Below, piece by piece: positions 49,588 to 57,400 of a DNA stretch of 64,000 nt. The notes under the pieces are model-generated. The model was not told the origin of the DNA. It did not search any database and saw nothing but the letters and a program-made list of their open reading frames with translations. Origin of the DNA: SXRF01 sp038043465 (GTDB lineage: Bacteria > Pseudomonadota > Alphaproteobacteria > Rickettsiales > SXRF01); contig JBBTBX010000003.1 in assembly GCA_038043465.1 (NCBI GenBank), positions 1 to 64,000 of the forward strand, given 5' to 3'. Each line of letters begins with the position of its first letter. Position 1 is the stretch's first letter. The position numbers and the translations under genes were made by a program.

Positions 49588-49746
49588 GTGCTGAGTTATG
49601 AGTGCTGAGTGCTGAGTTATGAGTGCTGAGTGCTGAGTTATGAGTTTGGAGTCGTATTATCGATCTAATGCCCAATTCCTTTATACTAACCGCTAGTCTC
49701 TAACCGCTAACAACTCAGCACTCAGCACTCATAACTCACTACTCTT
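49586..49746. repeat. largest heptamer hairpin, between rseP and bamA
   Basis: The left arm holds nine 7-mers (49586-49648) in the order gagtgct, gagttat, gagtgct, gagtgct, gagttat, gagtgct, gagtgct, gagttat, gagtttg, so a 21-bp higher-order unit is repeated. The right arm (49712-49746) carries aactcag, cactcag, cactcat, aactcac, tactctt. A 27-bp stretch at 49712-49738 is exactly complementary to 49592-49618 and, in a second register, to 49613-49639. Confidence 0.9.
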
Positions 49747-49773
49747 TACTTTTTCTCCTTGATTTAAAACTAG

Positions 49774-49796
49774 TTTTGCATCATTAATATGCAAAA
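49774..49796 (+). promoter_or_regulatory. operator-like palindrome upstream of bamA
   Basis: ttttgcat (49774-49781) and atgcaaaa (49789-49796) form an 8-bp inverted repeat with a 7-nt spacer, 51 bases before the bamA ATG, in AT-rich DNA where a promoter would be expected. The binding protein is unknown. Confidence 0.35.
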
Positions 49797-49846
49797 TCTG
49801 CAAATAGGATTTCTCGTAATATCTATAGAATAGAGGACGTATTTTA

Positions 49847-52186
49847 ATGCAAAACAGCCCAAGGTATAGATCTATCTTATCTGCTGCTGTATGGACTTTG
49901 TTGCTCGCAAACAGTTATGGTGTTCCTGCCAATGCCGCAGCGAAACCTGCAAGCAAGGAAGCAAAACCAGCTCCGGAAAGCCCATCTTCCATCGCCGGTG
50001 TCGGCGCAGTACGTATAGAAGGTAACCAGAGAGTTGAGAGTAGCACCATATTATCATATCTTGGAGTAAGATCTGGTAGTCAACTGACGCAATCGGATAT
50101 TGATGGCAGCCTTAAAAATCTATACGCAACCGGATTTTTTTCTGACGTAAAACTTCTCAAATCAGGCAATGCGCTGGTAGTGCGCGTAGTTGAAAACCCA
50201 ATCGTAAATAAGGTTGCCTTTGAAGGAAATTCTACGATTGAGACTGAAGATCTGGAAAAAGAGATGGGGCTTAAAGCTCGTTCGGTTTATTCACGCGATA
50301 AATTACAGGCAGATGTTAAACGTATCATCGATATTTACCGGCGCAGCGGTCGCTATAATGCCGTTGTTGAACCAAAGACCATCGCTCAGGATCAGAACCG
50401 TGTAGATCTGGTTTATGAAATTACTGAAGGTGCAACCGCGCATGTGGAAAAGATCAATTTCGTGGGCAATAAAAAATTCAGCGACAGCGACCTACGCAAA
50501 GCTGTACGAACCGAAGAAACGCGCTGGTATAAATTCTTTTCCGACAGCGACAAATACGATCCAGATCGTCTGCAGTTTGATCAGGAATTATTACGCCGCT
50601 ATTATATAAACGAGGGTTATGCTGATTTTCAGGTTAAGTCGGCACACGCTGAACTCTCACCCAAAAAAGATGCTTTTTACATAACTTTCGTAGTTGAAGA
50701 AGGTGTGCAGTATAAGTTTGGTGAAGTTAAGGTAACAAGTGAACTGAAAAATGGTGAAAAACCGGATTTCAGTGACCTGATCGCAAGTAAATCCGGAAAA
50801 ATTTACAACGCCGGCAAGGTTGAAGAATCCATTGATGCCATGACCAAACGTCTTGGGGATTTGGGTTATGCTTTCGTTGACATCCAGCCGAAGCTGGAAC
50901 GTGATACGCCTAAACAACTTGCTAACCTTACTTATGTTATCAAGCCTGGTCCTAGAGTATATGTTGAGCGTATTAATGTAACCGGCAACGTGCGTACTCT
51001 TGATGAAGTAATACGCCGTGAGTTCCGAGTCAGCGAAGGTGATGCTTATAATAATTCAAAACTGCAACGCTCCGAACAACGCTTGAATAATCTCGGATTT
51101 TTTGAAAAAGTCGACATAAAGAATGAACAAGGCAGCGCGCCGGATAAAACGGTAGTAAATGTTGATGTTAAAGAAAAATCAACTGGCGAAGTAAGCATCG
51201 GTGCCGGATTTTCTACCACTGACGGTATACTCGGTGATTTCGGTGTCAGCGAAAAGAATTTGCTCGGGCGTGGGCAAGAACTTAGAACCAGGCTGACATT
51301 AGCAGCAAGACGTAAGCAGATAGAACTCGGATTCACCGAGCCATATTTCCTTAACCGCGATATTGCCGCCGGTTTTGATATTTACCGCACCAAGCAAGAT
51401 TTCCTCGCGCAAAGCTCGTATAACATGGATACCAAGGGTTTTAACCTACGCAGCAGCTACGCCTTGCAGGAAAAACTCCAGCATTCCATCAATTACACAC
51501 TGCGTGAAAATAATGTAACCGATGTGACACCGGAAGCTTCCATCTTTATTAAGCAGCAGGTGGGAACTAACGTGAATTCTGCAATAAGCCAGTCATTTGC
51601 CTATGACGACCGCAATAACAAACTTGACCCTTCTAGCGGTTATTATATGCGTATTACTCAGGAATTCGCAGGTCTTGGCGGCGATTCACGCTACCTTAAA
51701 CATGACCTCAAAGCCAGCTATTACTATCCGATAACCGCCAAATGGCGCACCAGTTTCATCGCCTCTTCCGGCTATATTTTCGGCATGGGCGGTCGGGATG
51801 TTCGTATCAATGATCGCTTCTTTGTCGGTGGCGATGATTTACGTGGTTTCCGCAATGCTGGTATTGGTCCGCGTGACACGGCAACCCGCGATGCCCTCGG
51901 TGGGAACGCTTATTACACTGGTACTGCCGAGCTTAAATTCCCGCTAGGTCTTCCTGAAGAACTTGGCGTTTCCGGAGCAGTCTTCAGCGATGTCGGCAGC
52001 TTGTGGAAAATTGATAATAGCAGCGTTGGTGTTTCCCAGCATAACGCCGTCCGTGCCTCGGCTGGCGTGGGGGTTCTGTGGACATCGCCGTTTGGTCCGA
52101 TCCGCGTGGATTTTGCTCATGCCTTTGCCAAACAGGATGAAGATATGACCGAGACCATGCGCTTCAGCTTCGGTACACGCTTCTAA
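49847..52186 (+). CDS. bamA: outer membrane protein assembly factor BamA
   Basis: BamA inserts beta-barrels into the outer membrane. It has 779 residues: a signal peptide with cleavage near residue 31 (VPANAAAK), five POTRA domains (about 34-405; VRIEGNQRVESSTILSYLGV, VNKVAFEGNSTIETEDLEKE, VEKINFVGNKKFSDSDLRKA, the fourth near 250, VERINVTGNVRTLDEVIRRE) and a C-terminal 16-strand barrel with the loop-6 motif DDLRGFRNAGIGPRD near residue 663. It ends in Phe (RFSFGTRF), the assembly signal. The ATG has GAGGA upstream. It heads the skp-lpx run. Confidence 0.97.
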   Translation: MQNSPRYRSILSAAVWTLLLANSYGVPANAAAKPASKEAKPAPESPSSIAGVGAVRIEGNQRVESSTILSYLGVRSGSQLTQSDIDGSLKNLYATGFFSDVKLLKSGNALVVRVVENPIVNKVAFEGNSTIETEDLEKEMGLKARSVYSRDKLQADVKRIIDIYRRSGRYNAVVEPKTIAQDQNRVDLVYEITEGATAHVEKINFVGNKKFSDSDLRKAVRTEETRWYKFFSDSDKYDPDRLQFDQELLRRYYINEGYADFQVKSAHAELSPKKDAFYITFVVEEGVQYKFGEVKVTSELKNGEKPDFSDLIASKSGKIYNAGKVEESIDAMTKRLGDLGYAFVDIQPKLERDTPKQLANLTYVIKPGPRVYVERINVTGNVRTLDEVIRREFRVSEGDAYNNSKLQRSEQRLNNLGFFEKVDIKNEQGSAPDKTVVNVDVKEKSTGEVSIGAGFSTTDGILGDFGVSEKNLLGRGQELRTRLTLAARRKQIELGFTEPYFLNRDIAAGFDIYRTKQDFLAQSSYNMDTKGFNLRSSYALQEKLQHSINYTLRENNVTDVTPEASIFIKQQVGTNVNSAISQSFAYDDRNNKLDPSSGYYMRITQEFAGLGGDSRYLKHDLKASYYYPITAKWRTSFIASSGYIFGMGGRDVRINDRFFVGGDDLRGFRNAGIGPRDTATRDALGGNAYYTGTAELKFPLGLPEELGVSGAVFSDVGSLWKIDNSSVGVSQHNAVRASAGVGVLWTSPFGPIRVDFAHAFAKQDEDMTETMRFSFGTRF

Positions 52187-52233
52187 AGCATAATTTAAAA
52201 AAATATTCGATACTTACGAAAGGATTACTATTT

Positions 52234-52803
52234 ATGAAAACATCAACTTTAAAACACACAACGCTCACATTGTTTGCCACAGCCATATTTGCATTCTCCA
52301 CACCGGTTCTGGCTGAAGACGCCAAACAGTCGATCGCCGTTGTCAACATTCAATATGTAATGAAAGAATCCACTGCAGCAAGGAACGTGCGCGAACAGCT
52401 GGAAAACAAACAAAAAAGCTTCCAGGCTGACATCACTAAAAAAGAGGAAGCTCTGCAGAAAGAAGATAAAGAACTGGGAAAACAAAAATCTGTTCTTGCC
52501 AAAGCAGCTTTTGATGAAAAACTCCGTGCTTTCCGCGCCAAGGCAACTGATGTGCAGAAAGACGTGCAATCGAAAAAGGTAATGCTCGATAGTGCTTTCG
52601 AACAAGCACTTAACGATATTCAGAAAGTGGTTACTGATATTATCTCTGATATATCCAAGGAAAAAGGCTTTGCAATTGCGATCCCTACCTCGCAGATTCT
52701 TTTTGCCGATACCAAACTTGATATTTCCAGTGACGTTCTTGAGCGTTTGAATAAGAAACTTCCGAAGCTGGAAGTAAAATTTTCAGCTCCTGAAAAGAAG
52801 TAA
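52234..52803 (+). CDS. skp: periplasmic chaperone Skp (OmpH family)
   Basis: Skp holds unfolded outer-membrane proteins on the way to BamA. It has 189 residues with a signal peptide (LFATAIFAFSTPVLAEDAK, cleavage near residue 28), the conserved AVVNIQYVMKESTAARNVRE start and a long central coiled coil (about 55-135: LENKQKSFQADITKKEEALQ). The C-terminus FAIAIPTSQILFADTKLDIS closes the family domain. A gaaagga ribosome site precedes it. The bamA-skp-lpxD-fabZ-lpxA order is the conserved one. Confidence 0.92.
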   Translation: MKTSTLKHTTLTLFATAIFAFSTPVLAEDAKQSIAVVNIQYVMKESTAARNVREQLENKQKSFQADITKKEEALQKEDKELGKQKSVLAKAAFDEKLRAFRAKATDVQKDVQSKKVMLDSAFEQALNDIQKVVTDIISDISKEKGFAIAIPTSQILFADTKLDISSDVLERLNKKLPKLEVKFSAPEKK

Positions 52804-52837
52804 CAGTCATTACAGAAAATACCAGAACTGGCATGGA

Positions 52838-53872
52838 ATGGCAGAGATAGGGTTTGGGATGCCTGACAGTCGCTTTTTTACTAAATCTGGCGAATTTCTC
52901 CTAAGCGAGATTGCGTCTATCACCGGCGCAACGATTGATTTGTCTAACGATCGTAAATTTTCCGGTGTTGCTCCTTTGGAAAATGCTGGAAGTGATGAAA
53001 TCAGCTTTCTTGATAACATCAAATATCTTTCAGCACTTGAAGTAAGCAAAGCCGGAGCTTGTTTTGTACGCGAGAAATATGCAGCGCGCGCACCAAAAAC
53101 AATGCAGCTTCTTATCACTGAAGAACCTTACTATGCTTATGCAATTACTGCTCAAAAATTCTACCCGCAGGAAAATTTTGCAGCTGGTATTTCACCGCAG
53201 GCACAAATTGCAAGAAGCGCATCCATCGGAAAAAATGTTCGCATTGACTCTGGCGCGGTAATTTCTGAAAATGTAAAAATCGGTGATGGTTGCTGGATTG
53301 GCGCAAATACTGTAATAGATAAATCCGTGGAAATTGGTGAACACACACGCATTGGCAGTTTATGCAGCCTGAGTCATTCCATTGTCGGCAACAATGTTAT
53401 TATCCACCGTGGCGTACATATCGGGCAAGATGGCTTTGGTTTCGCTGCTGGGAAAAAAGGCATAACCAAAGTACCTCAGCTTGGACTCGTTATAATCGGC
53501 AATAACGTAGAAATCGGTTCTGGCACCTGTATTGACCGTGGTGCCGGCCACAACACAACTATAGGTGACAACAGCAAAATCGACAATCTGGTACAAATTG
53601 GCCATAATGTGCAGATCGGTCGCTATACTATGATAGCCGCCCAGACCGGAATTGCCGGCAGCACCCACATCGGCGATGGCGTTATGATTGGCGGACAGGC
53701 TGGATTTTCCGGTCATACAACTGTCGGTAACGGCGCGAAACTGGCGGCACAGTCTGGTACTATGACGGATATACCCGCTGGTGCAACTTATGGTGGCTCT
53801 CCTGCCATTCCTATACTTGATTGGCACCGACAAACTGCTATGATAGGAAAGTTGATTAAGAAACGTAATTAG
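52838..53872 (+). CDS. lpxD: UDP-3-O-acylglucosamine N-acyltransferase
   Basis: LpxD adds the N-linked 3-hydroxyacyl chain to UDP-3-O-acyl-GlcN, the third step of lipid A synthesis. The N-terminal uridine-binding domain (about 18-105) has FSGVAPLENAGSDEISFLDN. The left-handed beta-helix follows with hexapeptide repeats from residue 115 on (IARSASIGKNVRIDSGAVIS), with the catalytic His in IDNLVQIGHNVQIGRYT near residue 252. The helical C-terminus WHRQTAMIGKLIKKRN is short. The first Met (52838) is 7 residues before a second candidate, MPDSRFF at 52859. The stop lies in a heptamer array. Confidence 0.95.
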   Translation: MAEIGFGMPDSRFFTKSGEFLLSEIASITGATIDLSNDRKFSGVAPLENAGSDEISFLDNIKYLSALEVSKAGACFVREKYAARAPKTMQLLITEEPYYAYAITAQKFYPQENFAAGISPQAQIARSASIGKNVRIDSGAVISENVKIGDGCWIGANTVIDKSVEIGEHTRIGSLCSLSHSIVGNNVIIHRGVHIGQDGFGFAAGKKGITKVPQLGLVIIGNNVEIGSGTCIDRGAGHNTTIGDNSKIDNLVQIGHNVQIGRYTMIAAQTGIAGSTHIGDGVMIGGQAGFSGHTTVGNGAKLAAQSGTMTDIPAGATYGGSPAIPILDWHRQTAMIGKLIKKRN

Positions 53873-53972
53873 TAAATAGTAATTCGTAGTTCGTAAGAAA
53901 GCTTTGATACTGCTAACTACTATTTACTAACTACTAACTACGAATTACGAATTACGATTTACGAGCTACGAG
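53869..53972. repeat. heptamer hairpin between lpxD and fabZ
   Basis: The right arm iterates ctaacta, ctattta, ctaacta, ctaacta, cgaatta, cgaatta, cgattta, cgagcta (53912-53967). The left arm is 53869-53897. Two exact 13-bp stems are possible: ttagtaaatagta (53869-53881) with tactatttactaa (53918-53930), and gtaattcgtagtt (53879-53891) with aactacgaattac (53936-53948). The lpxD stop codon lies inside the left arm. Confidence 0.85.
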
Positions 53973-53978
53973 GTAAAT

Positions 53979-54440
53979 ATGGAAGCAAATAAAGAGCATT
54001 CAGAAGATATTATCCCCATCGAACGGATTATGGAGATGATCCCGCACCGCTACCCGTTTTTGATGATCGACAGAATCATTGAATGGCAACTTGGTGAATT
54101 TGCAGTGGGGCTGAAAAACGTAACCATCAACGAACCGTTTTTTACCGGACATTTCCCTGGCAAACCAGTCATGCCAGGCGTGCTTATAATTGAGGCAATG
54201 GCGCAGACCGCTGCAATATTGGTGGTAAAAACTCTCGGCAAAGAAGCGGAAGGAAAGCTGGTTTATTTTATGTCGATAGATGAAGCCAAATTCCGAAAGG
54301 TAGTGGTTCCTGGAGACTGTCTGCATGTACGCGTGGACAAGCAACAAAGCAGGCGCAATGTATGGAAATTTTCCTGCGTAGCAACTGTTGAGGGTGCAAA
54401 AGTGGCTGAAGCTGTAATCTGTGCAATGATCGTAAATTAA
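53979..54440 (+). CDS. fabZ: 3-hydroxyacyl-ACP dehydratase
   Basis: FabZ dehydrates 3-hydroxyacyl-ACP in fatty acid elongation and competes with LpxA for substrate. It has 153 residues with the hot-dog fold motifs IMEMIPHRYPFLMIDRI near residues 15-30, catalytic His in FFTGHFPGKPVMPGVLIIEA near residue 60 and the following Glu in EAMAQTAAIL. It lies between lpxD and lpxA. The ATG is directly after the heptamer arm, with gaggtaa serving as ribosome site. Confidence 0.96.
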   Translation: MEANKEHSEDIIPIERIMEMIPHRYPFLMIDRIIEWQLGEFAVGLKNVTINEPFFTGHFPGKPVMPGVLIIEAMAQTAAILVVKTLGKEAEGKLVYFMSIDEAKFRKVVVPGDCLHVRVDKQQSRRNVWKFSCVATVEGAKVAEAVICAMIVN

Positions 54441-54452
54441 CCGTGAAATAAA

Positions 54453-55280
54453 ATGAAAAATCAAAAAATCCACCCGACAGCTATTATAGCAGACAGCGTA
54501 AAACTCGGCACAGCTGTTTCGGTTGGTCCATACTGCGTTATTGATGGAAATGTCAGCATCGGAGATGGTAGCAGATTGCTATCGCATGTTGCTATCAGTG
54601 GCAATACCACCATCGGGGAGAACTGTCAGATATTCCCCTTCGCCTCAATCGGCTTTGCCCCGCAGGATCTCAAATATCATGGTGAACCGTCAGAGCTTAC
54701 TATCGGTAATAATAATGTCATACGCGAATATGTAACTATCAATCCTGGCACTGAGGGTGGTGGCATGCTCACGCAAGTAGGTAATAACTGCCTGTTCATG
54801 GTCAGCTCACATGTCGCGCATGACTGTAAACTTGGGAATAATGTCATACTCGCAAATAATGCAACCCTTGCCGGACATGTGGAAGTTGGCGATTTTTCCA
54901 TTATTGGCGGGCTTGCCGCCATCCATCAGTTCGTTCGCATCGGATCTCATGCTGTAATCGGTGGCATGTCAGGAGTGGAGCATGATGTAATTCCTTATGG
55001 CTCGGTTATGGGTGAGCGCGCAAATCTTGCCGGTCTGAATCTGATTGGCTTGAAACGCCGAGGGTTTGACCGTGATACTATCCACGCCCTGCGCAACGCT
55101 TACAAGATGATTTTTGAAGAAGAGGAAGGAACTCTGGCAGCACGTGCTGACAAAGCAAGAACGGTTTATAGTGAAGTTAGTGCCGTACTTGATATACTTT
55201 CTTTTATGGATGATAAAGGCTCACGTTCCCTTTGCATTCCTAAAACCTTAAGTCGTGACACCCCGCCGCAGGCTGCATGA
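54453..55280 (+). CDS. lpxA: UDP-N-acetylglucosamine O-acyltransferase
   Basis: LpxA attaches the 3-hydroxyacyl chain to UDP-GlcNAc, the first step of lipid A synthesis. It has 275 residues: beta-helix hexapeptides from residue 4 (IHPTAIIADSVKLGTAVSVG), with the catalytic His in VSSHVAHDCKLGNNVILAN near residue 123 and GHVEVGDFSIIGGLAAIHQF after it. The C-terminal helical part (about 195-265: GLKRRGFDRDTIHALRNAYK) is intact. It overlaps lpxI by four bases. Confidence 0.96.
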   Translation: MKNQKIHPTAIIADSVKLGTAVSVGPYCVIDGNVSIGDGSRLLSHVAISGNTTIGENCQIFPFASIGFAPQDLKYHGEPSELTIGNNNVIREYVTINPGTEGGGMLTQVGNNCLFMVSSHVAHDCKLGNNVILANNATLAGHVEVGDFSIIGGLAAIHQFVRIGSHAVIGGMSGVEHDVIPYGSVMGERANLAGLNLIGLKRRGFDRDTIHALRNAYKMIFEEEEGTLAARADKARTVYSEVSAVLDILSFMDDKGSRSLCIPKTLSRDTPPQAA

Positions 55281-56098
55281 AAACTCTTGGTATAATCGCG
55301 GGTGGCGGTAGTCTACCTGCACAAATAATTGAGTTCTGCAAAAACAATAACCGCCCATTCTTTGTTCTGGTTTTTGAAGATGGCTTCAATCAGGAAATAA
55401 TAAAAAATGTTCCGCACGCTATAGTACGCATCGGCGCAGTGGGTGTTGCGATCGAACATTTAAGAAATGCCGGAGTGCAGGAAATAGTGATGGCTGGCGG
55501 CATTAAACGCCCTTCCCTTACGTCGCTACGCCCAGATGCAGCAGGCGCAGCACTCCTTAAAAAACTGGGAAAAGCATTTTTTATGGGTGATAATGCCTTA
55601 CTAAAAGCAGTCACTGCTTTTTTTGAAGACGAAAATTTCAAGGTAGTAGGAGTTGATTCAATACTTAATAATCTTCTTGCAGAAGAAGGAGTAATTGGAA
55701 AAATTGCCCCCAACAAACAAGCCGAAGCAGACATTAAGATCGGTATGGCAGCAGCAAAGAATCTTGGGGTATTAGATGTTGGGCAAGCAGTTATTGTTGA
55801 AAACTCTGTGGTAGTTGCTACCGAAGAAAGCGACGGCACCGATGCAATGGTTGCGCGCTATGCACAGAGAAAAAATCGAGAACAGAAAAACGGAATTTTA
55901 GTAAAGGCAAAAAAGCCAGGTCAAGAAGAAAAAGTTGACTTACCTTCTATCGGTGTACAAACTATTGAGAATCTTTACACAGCGGGAATGGTTGGTGTCG
56001 CCGTAGAAGCAGAAAGCAGCCTGCTCATTGATAAAAATGAACTGATAAAAAAAGCTGATGAATATGGCTTGTTTGTCGTAGGTGTGAAATATGGATGA
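55277..56098 (+). CDS. lpxI: UDP-2,3-diacylglucosamine pyrophosphatase LpxI
   Basis: LpxI hydrolyses UDP-2,3-diacylglucosamine to lipid X, replacing LpxH in alphaproteobacteria. It has 273 residues: LGIIAGGGSLPAQIIEFCKN at the N-terminus, VMAGGIKRPSLTSLRPDAAG near residue 71, FKVVGVDSILNNLLAEEGVI, and the C-terminal domain with AVIVENSVVVATEESDGTDA and VDLPSIGVQTIENLYTAG. It is overlapped by both lpxA (four bases) and lpxB (eight bases), so translation is probably coupled. Confidence 0.95.
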   Translation: MKTLGIIAGGGSLPAQIIEFCKNNNRPFFVLVFEDGFNQEIIKNVPHAIVRIGAVGVAIEHLRNAGVQEIVMAGGIKRPSLTSLRPDAAGAALLKKLGKAFFMGDNALLKAVTAFFEDENFKVVGVDSILNNLLAEEGVIGKIAPNKQAEADIKIGMAAAKNLGVLDVGQAVIVENSVVVATEESDGTDAMVARYAQRKNREQKNGILVKAKKPGQEEKVDLPSIGVQTIENLYTAGMVGVAVEAESSLLIDKNELIKKADEYGLFVVGVKYG

Positions 56099-57305
56099 GA
56101 TTATAAACACTGAAATAAATTACGAAAAACCGCTGGTAATTTACCTTATAGCCGGTGAAGCCTCCGGCGATTTGCTTGGCGCGCGGCTTATGCAGAATTT
56201 GCGTGCGCAGTTAGCAGAAAAATCGCCAAACCGTAAAATATTATTTTATGGCATCGGTGGCGAGAGGATGGAAGCAGAAGGTATGACCAGTCTGTTTCCT
56301 TACCACGAACTTTCCATGATGGGATTTGTTGAAATCCTTCCCTATATATTAAGGAGCATCACCCATATCAACTCAACTGTTACTGATATTATCCTGAAAC
56401 AACCTGACCTGGTAATTACCATTGATTCGCCCGGATTTTGTTTCCGCGTGGTAGCAAAACTTCGCAAAACTGATATCCAAACCAAGCTTGTGCCCAAGTT
56501 TGTGCATTATGTCGCCCCGACAGTATGGGCATATAAACCGCAGAGGGCAAAAAAATGTGCCGAGCTATTCGACCATATGCTGGTACTCTTACCGTTTGAA
56601 CCACCATATTTTACCAAAGTCGGACTTGACTGTACTTTCGTCGGACATCCGGTCGTTTATGAAAATAAAAAAGGTGACGGTGCAGCGTTCCGCAGCAAAT
56701 ATGACATTCCTGATAGCGTAATGCTTTTCTGCCTGCTACCAGGAAGTCGTGCTGGCGAGGTAAATCGCCATATGCCAATATTTACCAGGGCGATTTCCAT
56801 GTTGGCGATCTGCTATCCCAACATTGCACTGGCAATTGCTGTTCCCGAACATGCCATGCAGCAGCTGCACCCTTATCTTAATAATTCCCCGTTCCGGGCT
56901 ATTATCACCGAAAGCGAACAGGATAAAAAAGATGCTATGGCAGCCAGCCAGTTTGCCTTCGTAAAATCCGGCACAGTGGCGTTTGAAGTTGCCGCCGCCG
57001 GCACACCAATGCTCATTACCTATAAAATTAATAAATTTTCCGCCTGGTGGTTAAAAAGAATTATAACTACAAAATATGTTAATCTTATCAATATATTATC
57101 GAGAAAAGAAGTTATTCCTGAATTGTTACAGGAACAAGCAACCCCATTAATGCTCGCAAGCTGTGCAAATAGCATTTTATCAAGGTCTGAGCTGCAGAAT
57201 GCCCAGAAAGCAGGCATAAGTAGCGCGCTTAATAAGCTGGTTCCTGAAGATGGGAACAACCCAAGTATGATTGCCGCAAAGAAAATTCTTTCTTTATTGT
57301 CATAA
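56091..57305 (+). CDS. lpxB: lipid-A-disaccharide synthase
   Basis: LpxB is a GT-B glycosyltransferase that joins lipid X and UDP-diacylglucosamine. It has 404 residues: IAGEASGDLLGARLMQNL near residue 20, YGIGGERMEAEGMTSLFPYH, VITIDSPGFCFRVVAKLRKT, PTVWAYKPQRAKKCAELFDH and CLLPGSRAGEVNRHMP in the second half. ITESEQDKKDAMAASQFAFV, KSGTVAFEVAAAGTPMLITY, the nucleotide-binding end, is intact. It closes the lpx operon; an orphan giant gene starts 96 bases later. Confidence 0.95.
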   Translation: MDEIINTEINYEKPLVIYLIAGEASGDLLGARLMQNLRAQLAEKSPNRKILFYGIGGERMEAEGMTSLFPYHELSMMGFVEILPYILRSITHINSTVTDIILKQPDLVITIDSPGFCFRVVAKLRKTDIQTKLVPKFVHYVAPTVWAYKPQRAKKCAELFDHMLVLLPFEPPYFTKVGLDCTFVGHPVVYENKKGDGAAFRSKYDIPDSVMLFCLLPGSRAGEVNRHMPIFTRAISMLAICYPNIALAIAVPEHAMQQLHPYLNNSPFRAIITESEQDKKDAMAASQFAFVKSGTVAFEVAAAGTPMLITYKINKFSAWWLKRIITTKYVNLINILSRKEVIPELLQEQATPLMLASCANSILSRSELQNAQKAGISSALNKLVPEDGNNPSMIAAKKILSLLS

Positions 57306-57400
57306 ATCTTTCCTGATTGTCATAAAACTGTAATAATTCTCAGTTATAGTTGACCCTGTATAGATAGTTTAATAATTCTTTAAGCTATTTATATTACCTT

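Noticed and set aside
49586..49746. Tandem heptamers considered as a CRISPR-like array
   Set aside because: Units are contiguous 7-mers without spacers and occur with inverted arms; no cas genes are present anywhere in the window.
54000..54473. Long minus-strand frame opposite fabZ
   Set aside because: It is antisense to a confidently identified gene and its product shows no family features; similar shadows opposite lpxD, tsf, pyrH and leuC were discarded for the same reason.
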